From the NCBI GenBank assembly GCA_024516155.1, contig JAJJXM010000002.1, positions 186,001-250,000 on the forward strand: a stretch of 64,000 bases of DNA, written 5' to 3'. This DNA comes from Pyronema omphalodes. Lineage: Eukaryota > Ascomycota > Pezizomycetes > Pezizales > Pyronemataceae. The translations under genes and the position numbers were made by a program. The notes beneath the pieces were generated by a model. The model ran no database searches, was not told where the DNA came from, and saw only the letters and a list, made by a program, of their open reading frames with translations. This document shows positions 20,453-31,400 of this stretch, one piece after another; position 1 is the stretch's first letter, and every line of letters starts with the position of its first letter.

Positions 20453-21348
20453 CATAACATTGTTGCGCCGTGTCCAATGGCAAATACAGACCTATCTGGT
20501 ACTCTAAGTCATTCCAGCTGATATCCGCATCAACAGTAATAACCCCAATCCACTCCAGTAGGAAGTGTTTGGTCCCATCTGGGGATGGTGAAGAATGAGT
20601 GGGTTGAGTGCTCATTGGTGATAGGGAAGATAATGGGGAGGTAGATCGTAGATAATCCGGTAGAATAAGCGCGGAGTCATCATTGATATCAACACTCTCG
20701 TCCATTGAAGATTGCGTTTGCAGGTCTTCGGGTAATACTGTGCTTGGAAGTGACTGAGTCTGAGAAGGGATTACAGCGGCAAGGCTGTTATCAGTAGGTG
20801 ACGAGTGCATATTTGATTGAGAAGATTCTTACAGTCTTTTTTCTATTCGGCTGTCGAAGGTAGACCTTGATCTTCTTCTTATTCTTGAATGGGGTTGGTC
20901 GAGGATTGTTCTGATTTTGTGCACACCCCGTAGCATTCTGTTTCAACTGGTTCCTCCTCTTTGTTCTATTATTCCTCACCGTGTCCTGGCAAATTTGCTT
21001 CAAAATTATCTCAATGACATGCTTCGTCCACCCATAGAGTGGTCCAAACAATCTGTGTGCACAATTAATTGCCACAAACCATTCTTTAGGAGGCCAATGA
21101 GAGAATGGGCGGTCCAGGGGAATCTTATGTTCAAGGGTCAGGTGTCTAACCACCTCTTGTCTCCGTGCCTGGACTTCTTTGCGACAATTTGGGTTAACCC
21201 CCATTGCCCTATTAACATGCCAACGATGATTTTCCACCCATTCCTCCCTACCAATTAGACGCTTATCATTGGCATCGTACGTGCAGAGCTGTTCTTCGTC
21301 ATCAGAATCCTGGAGACGAGGGTCGATGTTAGAACCATTCGATGACAT
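20453..21348 (-). pseudogene. Spliced gene of unknown function, cut by element 2
   Basis: ATG 21348 (MSSNGSNIDPRL) opens exon 1 to 20833 (172 codons). A 73-nt intron (20832-20760) has GTAAGA, a CTGATAAC branch-like site and CTTCTCAG, and it joins in phase. Exon 2 continues from 20759. At 20453 the frame runs into the LTR of element 2 and, by chance or not, stays open to TAA at 20346, giving a predicted 309-residue product whose last 35 residues are LTR-coded. The gene's own part is acidic at the start, then W-rich and basic (WFVAINCAHRLFG), then serine-rich. I recognise no domain. Its natural end probably lies beyond element 2, left of the window. It may be a host gene or part of another repeat. 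Confidence 0.5.
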
Positions 21349-21670
21349 TTTGTTTTTTTGTTTCGATTAACTGAGGTTTGCGAGCAAGATGTTTTCGATT
21401 CCGAGGTACGTTGCCCACCAGATTGACAAGACCGGGGACTGATATACCCTCTGTCCTTGATCCCTGTTTTACTGAAACCAATTAGTTCTTGATTTCCGGA
21501 ATTCCACCCGCACCTTGATGTGATTATGACGTCAATATTGATCCACAACCTCACTCGCCGTCAAGCCAACCACTATACATCTCCCAAACTCGCTACAGCA
21601 ACACTAGACCAACAGCCGGTTCCCTAGAACCGCAACCTCTCCGTAACGTACGGATGGGAGGCATACTCCT

Positions 21671-21880
21671 CCTACGATACTGGAGCGCCACTCCCTCACG
21701 AAAATCCAACCGCAAACGCTTCCTATATGCTACGAACCCTCATATCAACCTACCCGATAACACACTCCCAATATCTACGACCCTCATTTCAACCTACCCG
21801 ATAACACACTTCCAATATCCTACGAACCCTCATTTCAACCTGCCTGATAACACACTCCCATCTCGACCATATCAGCAGAA
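21671..21880 (+). pseudogene. Duplicated fragment of the PDE1 pseudogene with internal triplication
   Basis: The piece from GGAGCGCCACTCCCTCACG onward copies 22464-22570 of the phosphodiesterase pseudogene. A unit of about 46-47 bp (ACGA(A)CCCTCATTTCAACC...AACACACT) is present three times here and once in the parent. Confidence 0.8.
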
Positions 21881-21887
21881 ACGAGGA

Positions 21888-23241
21888 TATCGACAGCGAT
21901 GAGATAGACAGAAGGAAGGAACCGGCGTTCCAGGTTATCGTTCTGGTCAGTTCGAAAGTTTATGTTGCACTTTTGTTATGGCAAAGAAACCGCAGGCGAA
22001 GCCGACGAAAACGCATCTATTTCTAGCTGTAATCGCGAAGACGTACGTACTTTGTGACGAAGGCGGCGATAGTTGTAAACGGAGGTGATCCCTAGGTGAT
22101 GCCAACAATTATGAGGGGGAGTGAAAAATGAAGCGAGGGGAAATATATCCTTATCTCACCTCTTTTTTTTTCTTTCCATGCGGAATCCCATCATTTATGT
22201 GTTTGCATTTAAAAAGACTATTCGCTGACCTCATCGGGGATGTGCAGGGATCTGGGGGAGGTCCAGCCGAAGGAAACGTTTCTGGATATCTGATACGAAG
22301 CACCGCAACGAATGGGTCGAAAAACTCAGTATTGGCAGTTGATGCGGGAACGCATTTATCGGAGATTATTAAAATACTGGAAGAAAATGACAGAAACTCT
22401 AAAATATTACCAGCAGGTGTAACATCGAATTCAACAAAAAGCAATGACATCACCGATTTTGCATTCGCTGGAGCGCCACTCCCTCACGAAAACCCAACCG
22501 CAAACGCTTCCCATATCCTACGAACCCTCATTTCAACCTACCTGATAACACACTCCCATCTCGACCATATCAGCGGCTTGATTATCAACACCGCTTTCTT
22601 CACAGACCCATCCAACCCTAAAAACTAGCAGCTTTACCACACGTAATAACATCATTAAAGACCCACATCTTCAACGACGTAATCTGGCCCAACCTATCCA
22701 ACGAAGAAGCGGTGTCGGGTTAGTTACGACGTAATCTGGCCCAACCTGTCCAACGAAGAAGCGGTGTCGGGTTAGTTGCACACCAACGGCTTAATAAAAA
22801 TCGTTATGGAATCTTTAGGAGCGGTTTTCATTGAATGCTCGTATGATGACTCTCAACCGGATAATAGCTTATATGGCCACCTTTCTCCAAGACATCTTAT
22901 TGCAGAATTGGAAGCATTAAGGACATCAAAGCTGCCGAAGCCAAGGGTCGTCAAGAAAAATTAAAGAGGAAGCGACTAAGCACAGATCTATCACTCGACA
23001 GTGTTCCCGAAGTTGGATGGCACCTCCGATGTATGTGGTCCCGGTTACCACGTCCAAAGAAAAGAGGGAGTGGAAAAATCCACTTAAGGGGTTAAAATTT
23101 GCTATCACGCATGTTAAGGATACTATGACTGGCGTTGATGTGGCGGGTAAGGTGCTGGAGGTTCTGAACATGTTGGAAAAGGATACCAACTTGGGATGTG
23201 AGTTCTTGCTGGCGAGGCAGAGTGAGGGGATATATTTGTAG
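21888..23241 (+). pseudogene. Class II cAMP phosphodiesterase (PDE1-type), broken
   Basis: PDE1 enzymes are low-affinity cAMP phosphodiesterases of the metallo-beta-lactamase fold. A first exon ends FQVIVL at 21945. A 302-nt intron (21946-22247, GTCAGT, branch GCTGAC, TGTGCAG) leads to GSGGGPAEGNVSGYLIRS, then VLAVDAGTHL and the metal-binding motif THSHLDHISGLIINTA. At about 22627 a 1-base loss shifts the frame (LAALPHVITSLKTHIFNDVIWPNLS is readable in the next frame). Then 52 bp are duplicated (22674-22777) and roughly 150 residues of the catalytic domain are missing. The C-terminal part follows in pieces (FIECSYDDSQPDNSLYGHLSP, 22776-22964; NPLKGLKFAITHVKD, 23017-23241). It cannot make an active enzyme. 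An intact copy is likely elsewhere. Confidence 0.85.
22674..22777 (+). repeat. 52-bp tandem duplication in the PDE1 pseudogene
   Basis: ACGACGTAATCTGGCCCAAC...GGGTTAGTT occurs at 22674-22725 and again at 22726-22777 with one base changed. Confidence 0.9.
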
Positions 23242-23251
23242 ACGTCTCTAA

Positions 23252-23707
23252 GGGGGGGGGGGGGGGGGTGTTTGGGGGGTGTGAAGGGAGTGTGTGAGGA
23301 GAATTTCTTTTTTTCCAAGAGTTAAGCTACTGTTGCATTTTCGAAATGGTGTTTGGGGGGTGTTAAGGGAGTGTGTGAGGAGAATTTCATTTTTTCCAGG
23401 GGTCAAGCTACTGTTGCATTTTCGAAATGGTGTTTGGGGGGTGTGAAGGGAGTGTGTGAGGAGAATTTCTTTTTTTCCAAGAGTTAAGCTACTGTTGCAT
23501 TTTCGAAATGGTGTTTGGGGGGTGTGAAGGGAGTGTGTGAGGAGAATTTCTTTTTTTCCAAGAGTTAAGCTACTGTTGCATTTTCGAAATGGTGTTTGGG
23601 GGGTGTTAAGGGAGTGTGTGAGGAGAATTTCTTTTTTTCCAAGAGTTAAGCTACTGTTGCATTTTCGAAATGGTGTTTGGGGGGTGTGAAGGGAGTGTGT
23701 GAGGGCT
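23252..23707. repeat. 81-bp minisatellite headed by a G17 run
   Basis: A run of 17 G (23252-23268) leads into units starting GTGTTTGGGGGGTGT at 23268, 23349, 23430, 23511, 23592 and 23673. Five units are complete at exactly 81 bp and the sixth is partial. Units differ at a few bases. The array follows the PDE1 pseudogene directly. Confidence 0.93.
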
Positions 23708-24252
23708 CATTACGGAATGCTCAGCAACTAGTTGCAGTTTCACAAAACTCCAATATTACAGGATCACCGTCAAATCTCAAATATATATCACCATGCAGGA
23801 ATCACATCCTTGATGATAGTGAAACCAGATCACTCATCACTTACTTGCGTTTACAACGAGGTTGGTCAGGAGATGTCCTGGAGGATTTGCCGATACATGA
23901 ATGTCTGCGATGGGCGGGTCTTACAATACCAGCAAATCATAACAGACAGGGTTTTCAGGTGAATGCTAAAAAGCTAGCCCGCTCAAATTCAACTCACTGT
24001 AGTTCCTCCATCCGTTTTGACAGCCGATATGGCACGGTCTTGTTATTTTTGTCAATCACTTTTTCCGACAACCAAATTATGGAACTTGCATACATTGAAG
24101 AATTTTTTGTTGGACGACTTGGGCAATTACTTTACAAATCACGTATTGGTCAACGGAAGATGATTGACATCAATTGTATTGAAGAACTGATTGGATTTTT
24201 CGGTTGGGAGGGGAAGGAATATGTAATCAGAAAAAGTGGTGCACTTTGGTGA
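23705..24252 (+). pseudogene. Open-frame fragment, unknown protein
   Basis: An open frame without an early ATG runs from the minisatellite to TGA near 24252. The C-terminal part (LAYIEEFFVG ... MIDINCIEELIGFFGWEGKEY) has the look of a tail found in some fungal transposon-encoded proteins, but I cannot assign a family. It could be the end of a gene whose front was lost when the minisatellite formed. Confidence 0.3.
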
Positions 24253-24336
24253 CATGTAGAAATTATCATTAATAAACATATGTTCTCCAAAAACCCCATA
24301 GACCGATGTCTGAGTGTTTCCATGACGATGAAGAAT

Positions 24337-24520
24337 CTATACATATGCTGTTATAAGCCGAAGAATCTTATACAATTGCCTGTATAAATTTTTGCGCTAG
24401 TCAAATATTTATACACATGCTATTATAAATCAAGAAATCTTATACAATTGCCTGTATAAATATTTGACTAGCGCGAAAATTTATACACATGCTATTATAA
24501 GTCAGATTTTTAAACAAGCA
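24337..24520. repeat. About 72-bp tandem unit whose core is inverted between copies
   Basis: Units begin TATACACATGCTATTATAA-like at 24337, 24411 and 24483. In the first two units the 35-bp core bounded by TGTATAAAT...ATTTATACA (24381-24415 and 24453-24487) is in opposite orientation, so the cores form an inverted repeat with 34 of 35 bases matching. Confidence 0.85.
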
Positions 24521-24656
24521 ATCGGTATAAATGCTGTTTAGATTCTTCGCATGTATATGTTTTTTGGTGGGGAACTTGTATAACATATACAATCTTGGTG
24601 GCAAAAATGTACCATAGTGACCTAAGAAGGCATAGATCAGGATAAGCGGGGCTACT

Positions 24657-24672
24657 CTTGACATATGTCAAG
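24657..24672. repeat. 16-bp perfect palindrome
   Basis: CTTGACATATGTCAAG lies about 90 bp from the tRNA-like sequence. Its role is unknown. Confidence 0.7.
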
Positions 24673-24764
24673 TGCCCTTTCACTACACAGAGTGACTACT
24701 CAACCTGAGCCGCCGGGTAAACCTCCCTTGAGGGCAAACCCCGGTTACCAAGATATACCTGTGG

Positions 24765-24839
24765 GAGCGGCACGGGATTCGAACCCGTTGCTTTTGCGCA
24801 GTTGCAGGGAGTTATACCACTACACCACTGGGGCCGCCC
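24765..24839 (-). ncRNA. tRNA-like sequence with pol III A and B boxes (tRNA pseudogene or SINE head)
   Basis: On the minus strand there is an A box TGGTGTAGTGG (24827-24817), a B box GGTTCGAATCC (24785-24775) with a good T arm (ACGGG/CCCGT), and 7-bp acceptor ends GGGCGGC/GCCGCTC that pair with one G-U. The anticodon arm does not fold into the normal 5-bp stem and 7-base loop, and no T-run terminator follows. A working tRNA is therefore unlikely. A degenerate tRNA or the head of a tRNA-derived SINE fits better. Confidence 0.55.
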
Positions 24840-24859
24840 CCTACGGAACAAAGAGACTG

Positions 24860-27800
24860 GACAGGACCGTAGGCGACGGCAGGACAGTAGGTTAACTGAG
24901 TAAGCTAGCTTCCCAGTGGCGATTTAATATGAGTTTGCCATGACATTATGAGCGGCGGCGGGGATGTCTTCAGCATTGTGGCAGGTGGAGCCTTCATGCT
25001 CCACTTAGCTGGTGCACGCACCACCCTGAAACAGTTTGACTCCCCATAGTAGTTTGAATTACTCATGTTACTTAGCAAAGTCGGCTTCAGTATCAATATT
25101 CCGTCTATCTAATGCTCTTTACATTCCACCTTTCACCTGCAGGAATTTTTGAATCAAAAAACGGTAGCTTTCGAGTGACCACTCGTGACCACAGTCATGG
25201 TCACCCATAATCACCTGCAGTCCGTTCAGTGCATGGTACCTCAAAGACTGCTAGTCCTGGTCCTACTACAAGACCCTTCCATAGGTGAGACTGAGCTGAA
25301 TAGACCATGGGTCCTAGTATTTATAATACATTTAGCCGTCAACACAAAAATATTACAGCCAGAGAAAAAAGTATCTAGGGCTCGTATAACATTTTTTGGT
25401 GACTGCCTGAGATGCGGCGCCTGATACCTGGATTCATAATACCGGATTCCTGGCGACGGTGATATAATATGACGGACAAACTTAGAATACCGGCCCATTT
25501 TATGTTTCTGCCGTTCCGAAACCCCTCCAAAATTAAGTTAGTTGACATATGACTATAATACCCTGCAACGTAATCAAAACCTCTCAATCCTGAATCTAAT
25601 CTTTCTGTCAAGATTTTCACAGCATTAGAGCACTAGGGATCATATGGCTTCCAAGAAAGATTATTACCCCATTATGACGGTGGGAATTATGCCTTAATCA
25701 AATCAGTATATATAAAGAGTTCCTTTCCCAGGAATTTCGACTCCCTCTGTCTGTTGACCTTCCCCCTCCCCCCTTCCAGCGGCAAGAAAGACTCATGCAC
25801 AAGTTATACCCACGAATGATATTTGGACAAAGCACGATTCCAAGGTGTGCTAATAATTCAACATTATGTGGTTTTCAGTTGTTTCCTTTTTCACGATGTT
25901 TTGTATATCAGGGTTTGTGTTTATTATTTCAAAACGCTTCATAAGGGGCACGTAATTTGCTTTTCACACTAATTTGGCAAGAACTGGAAAGAACCTTCTG
26001 TTGTTGTTTGTCTATATTTATTTATCTATTATTATTCTTCTTCGTCTATTGTCACTTTGCAAAAAGAAATAAAAAAATTAAAAAGTACAGTAACTTTATC
26101 GCATTAAAAATAACATCACCTTCGTCACGGATTGCCCCTGGGAAGAGAGGGAGGCCAAGAAAGATAAGAGAATAACGGAAGAGGAGGAAATTGGTAATAG
26201 CGAGCAAGAGGTGGGACTACGTTGTAGGGTTAGGAAATGGCACGGGTAGTGAGGGAAGGAGTAAGGTACGAGGGAAGGAGTAGGGTATGAGGGATGAACG
26301 GACTCGTGGACGGAGGAAGGGATTGGATTGGAGAAATGGACGGGTCGGGGAAACGAACGGAGGAAGTGAGGGATATCTCGGGGAGAAGGTTGGGCTAAGA
26401 GAAACGGGAGGATACCAGGGAGTCGGGGAGAAACACGGGAGTTAGGTTAGGAGATAATCGGAGAAACTTAGTGGAGGAAATATGTACTTAAAAGGAGAAG
26501 ACGCCACCGAATAGAAAATTCCTTACTCAACGTCTGGTATTCAACTCTCTTAAGTTAATACAGAAAGTCGTCGACTCCTCGTCTTGTCTTTCCGTCCTGC
26601 CTCGAAGTGAATCATTGCCGGTCACTCGCCCCGCCTCGTCTCCTCTTCGAGCGAGTTTCCTGTCTCCAGTCCCTCGCCTAAGCCCCCCCGTTACCATTTT
26701 ATAATCCAAAACTCCGATAAACAAAACACTTTTCAAAACAAAGAAACAACCGTCAACCGCAAAAATTTCTCTCATCTTCTCACCTTTGTATTGCGCTTTT
26801 CCGAACATCATTCACAGAGATCAAACTTATACCCGGTCTTTCCAGCCAAAATACAAAACACCCCATCCTAGCCTAACCTTTACCTTTAGCGTTCGACGTC
26901 GACAAGGAAGCCGAGCTTCTGGACTATGCACTTTTACCTCCACCAGCATTTCCTTTCCAGACTTTTTTTTCAGTGCTCCACGCGTTCAGAGTTGGTGTCT
27001 CATTTAAATTTTTTGCCGTCCTGTACGGACGCTACCATTTGATACATAACCTTGCGTAACGACATATCAGACGCAGAGACAGGTGTCGGTAAGTGAGTAT
27101 ATTCAAGCGACTCGGTAGGTGGATATAAGCGACTATGTACGCTATATAAGCGACCAGTGCCGACTGTAAACGAAAATAAGCGATTGTTAACGATCACTGA
27201 GGACTACCGGTAAGTCGTATGTAGCAGCCATATGTAAGCGACTGTTAGTAACTACATATATAAGCGACTTCCAACTCCTACTAATAAACCTCGCAACTAA
27301 ACAAGCGATCACAAGCCTCCGATCCACCGATGCACCGATCCACCGATCCACCGCGCAACCGCGCATCCTATAACCGTTCTATTATTCATTCTCTATTAAT
27401 CGTCACCCAACATCCATAATCCAATACCCACTATATTCCTTTGTAGTCTTCTAGCGTCACCATATTTAGGCACGAGTATCCCTGATATTCTTTGCATCTA
27501 TCGATATTATTGATATTATTGATATTAATACTATATTAATACTATCCTCACAATTCTCTATAACTTTAACTATAACAGCGATGAATCCACATTCCTCCAT
27601 CTCCATTTAAAAAAAAGCAAGTTTATTATATAGCATTGTATATACCACTTAAAAAAGAAAAAAAAAACATACAGCAAATCATGGCGGACGGAATATCGAT
27701 AATAATGTCAATAACAACAAAGAAAACAAAAACAATAACAATATCTAAAGCAACAAACAATATCAACAAATAATATCAACAAACAATATCAACAAACAAC

Positions 27801-28480
27801 GAAGTGATGGAAAAAAAGACAGACAAATAAAAGCAAATAAGAATATTTTGCACATAAACCAGTAGTAACATAAGTCAAGTAATTTAACATCAACCCAGAT
27901 AAGTAAACAAATCAACAAACCAACAAGCCAACAACCAAACAAACAGATTGAAAAAAAACAAAACAAACAAACAAACAGATACCAAATTAGAAAACCATAA
28001 AATAAAATATATATTAGATCATCTCGACATTATAAACCCACTCACTATACACGCTCATCATTCCCATTCCTCTCATTCCCTATCATTTCCCTTCCATCCT
28101 CCCTGAACATGCCCACCCAATACATGCCCACCCTCCATCCCCATCCAACACCAATAACCAGCACATTACAAGATAAACCCATACCATACGACACCAAACC
28201 ATACCATAGCCAACTAAATCAAAACAAAAAACAAAACAAAAAAAACAAAAGACAAAAAACAAAAAAAAATTTCATACAAGAAAAAGCAGTGTATCCATCA
28301 TCCATTACGTATCCTTTCCTTTCCCATTGCATATATCTTTTTTCCATTACCCATTACTATATTTTTCTTATTACTTCTTATCCCCTACCCATCTCCCATC
28401 CCCACTCCCCTCTTCGCTCATTTCTATTACCAACGCCGCTCATAGGCCATTCCCACTCCCATTCCCACTCATATTCAATC
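24860..28480. other. Intergenic stretch without recognisable gene
   Basis: Only short chance frames are present. The plus strand is purine-rich at 26130-26480 and almost free of G at 27660-28280 (tandem AATATCAACAAAC units near 27757-27800, then ACAAAACAAAC runs). Repeated AAGCGAC motifs lie at 27100-27310, and CGATCCACC units at 27317-27350. Confidence 0.6.
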
Positions 28481-28481
28481 T

Positions 28482-31400
28482 CTACTCCCTTCCTCTATAT
28501 GGGCCCAATCCCATCCCCATTCCATTCATGCCATTCATCCCCCCAAATCCCAACGACGTACCAAAAGCGTCTAAATCCGCTCTCTCATCCCCAACATTCA
28601 ACGCATCATCATTATCCTCATCATAGAAGCCTTCACTTAATACACTTCCATCCTTACTATCACTATCCTCATTATACTGTTGTTGTTGATGCTGGTGGTG
28701 GTGTTGTGGGTTTCTAAACAACAACGCATTTGTAGCTTGACTTCTTTGTGGCATTTTTTCAGATTGTCTTGTTGGGGTGTAAGTATGAGTAGCAGCTGAT
28801 GAAGCAGAAGTTCCTCTTGGTCTTTGAGGTTGTTCCTGTCTTCCGATAGTGAATCTTCTAGCGGGGGCAGAGGAAGTAGGGGGAGTTAAGATAGAGTTTA
28901 AAAAGTTGCTTGCGCTGGAGGAAGGACGACTAGGGGTAGGAGTTGGGGTAGTAGCGCCGGTTTTTGTAGGGCTGCCAGTACTTTCTGCTACTGCCTTGCC
29001 GCGGTTTTTGAAGGTGTTCCATGCGGCGCTTGCGACTCCGGGAAGCTGAGGGAGGTTCTTGGTGACAGAGGCTGGGATGTAGGCTGCGAAACCTTCCGCT
29101 TCTGGCTCGGTTGTGATTCCCATGGCGCGTTCGCGTTCGTCGCGATGCATCTGGAGGGATGCACGGAGTCTGGTAGCAGCGTCTTGGAGGGAGCCACGGT
29201 CGAGATGTGGGAGGTTACAGGTGTGGATGATTTCCTCTAGATCGTCGATACGCAGGTCGAGGAGCTCACGGTACATGTTGAGCTGGCCCTCGGTCTGTTT
29301 TAGCTGCTGACGATCAAAGGTGAGTGTGCTCAACTCGGTGCTAAGAGTTTCGATACGAGATTCTCTTTCTTGGAGCTGAGACTGGAGGACGTGGACAGTT
29401 TCCTTCAAGGCACGTTCATCGATGGATTTTGACTCGGTTTGTTTGTTGCTCTGAATATCCCTAACAGCAGAGGTGGTGACGAATCGTGCTGCCGTGTTGA
29501 CGATTTTCAGGTTCTCTGTTAGGCCGGTGACTTGAGTTTGAAGAGTCTCAATATGGAGCTTAAGGTTCTTGTTGAAGTATTCACTGCGCTCAGCGTCTTC
29601 TGTTGCGATGCGTAAAGCGCGGGTATGGGCGGCCTTTTCATCGTCCAACTGGCGTTCGTACTTTCGCTGAAGGTCGGAGAGGGCAGTTTGTTTACTCCTA
29701 GTAACATCCTCGAGAGCTTTGGCGTGCTCCTCTTGGATTTCAGTGAAGAGCTGCTCCATCTTTTCCTTTTCGGTGTTGGCAAGTTCAATCTCCTTACGAA
29801 GCTGTTCCTTCACAGCAGCGACCTCGGCGTTTGCGGCGGCAACATCGTCATGAAGGTTGTAGCGGACTTTTTGGGCCTCTTCCTTAGCCAAATCCCGGGC
29901 GTTGTCGAGTTCGTAAACCAGCTGAGAGATCTTGTTTTGGTTCTCCATAGTCTCGTTACGAAGCTCTCTGATGATTTCCTCTGAGCGGGCGTTGGCTTTA
30001 TCGAATTGTTCCACCTCGATACGGAGTCTGATAGCATCCTTCTGATCCTGTTCAAGTCTTCTCACCTCATTCTCCCAGCCTTGAGACTTCGCCGTTTCAG
30101 CAGCAAGTTTAGCTTCAAGCACCTGGATCCGAGCAGCTTGTTCATCCGCAGCTTTTCTCCATTTTCCTTGCTCAGCTCCAATCTCCAATGACACACGACG
30201 CATGTCCTCCTGAACTCTGTCAAACTTGGAACGGAAAGATTCTCGGACTTTAATACTTTCCTCCATTTCTGATTTCAACATATCAATAGCTTTTCTCAGC
30301 TCCTTATTTTCGGTTTCAAGCTGAGTATTCCAAGCTCTATGTTTCTCCTCTGAAGCGTTGGTCTGGACCATAGCAGCTTCAAGGGCTGCATTCTTCTGCG
30401 TCAATTCACCATTGATCTTTTGCAAGGTAGATTGAGAGCCCTCTAGGAGCGCAGTCCGCATTTGTGCCGCAGTAAGTTGCTGCATCCGTTTTTCGTCCGT
30501 CGCCTTCATCCTACGTTTCTGTTCCTCCGCTTCCTCCTTAACCTTATTCTTCTCCTCCTCGGCCAGCTTAAGCTTCATCTCAAGCTCGACAACCTTCTCC
30601 TGCCACTCACGAGCCCTCTTCTGTTCCTCCTCGCTAACCTTCCTAAAGTGCTCCGCTTCACGCTGTGATTTCTCCATCTGGATCCGGACAACTTCGCTTG
30701 GCTCAGCATCACTGGATACCATAAGCTGCTGCTGGGCAACGACATCCTCAAGAACATGACGAATTTCCTGGAGCGAAGGAGCCTTTGTAGACTGTTCAAC
30801 AACAGCCCTGAAAGCCTCTACTTTACGTTCCCGGTCCTCCTCAACAAGTTTCTTGTACTCATCGATTCCATTATCCGTCTTGATGACGACCTCACCAACC
30901 GCTCTCTTGATATCATCAAAGCCAGGGATAGTTTCAACAACCTGTTCAAACGCCTCCTTAAACTCTTCGATACCGGGGTACATATTCTTCATATCCAGCA
31001 GAGCAGTTCTGAAATCCTCCATAGTAGGTTGAGCCTTGATGACCTCATCGACCTTTCTCTGAATCTGGTTATTACTCTCCTTAATCGCCTCTTTGATCAT
31101 AACCGAATCCTGTTTCTGTTCCTTCTCAAAGAGATTACGACGCATATCCGCTTTCGAAGCACGATTCTGAATAAACTGAGTAACCTCACGAACGGCGGAG
31201 TAAACATCCTGAATCCTAGTAGTCATTACAGCCTGACCATCCTTAACAGTTTCCGCAGCTTGTTCTTGATGAAAGTCCATGTTTGCCGCATGATCCTGAA
31301 CAATACGCAACATCTCATGAAGAACCGAAGAGTTGCGTTCTTGCTCTGTCTTAACCCGGAGAACTTCCTGGTATGTAGGCTGAACATCCATACCGACAGT

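Noticed and set aside
20346..20810. A separate 154-residue membrane protein gene
   Set aside because: Its front is exon 2 of the gene starting at 21348 and its end is LTR sequence of element 2.
23252..23707. CRISPR-like array
   Set aside because: The units are contiguous 81-bp tandem copies without unique spacers, in a eukaryotic genome.
24765..24839. Functional tRNA gene
   Set aside because: No standard anticodon arm and no T-run terminator.
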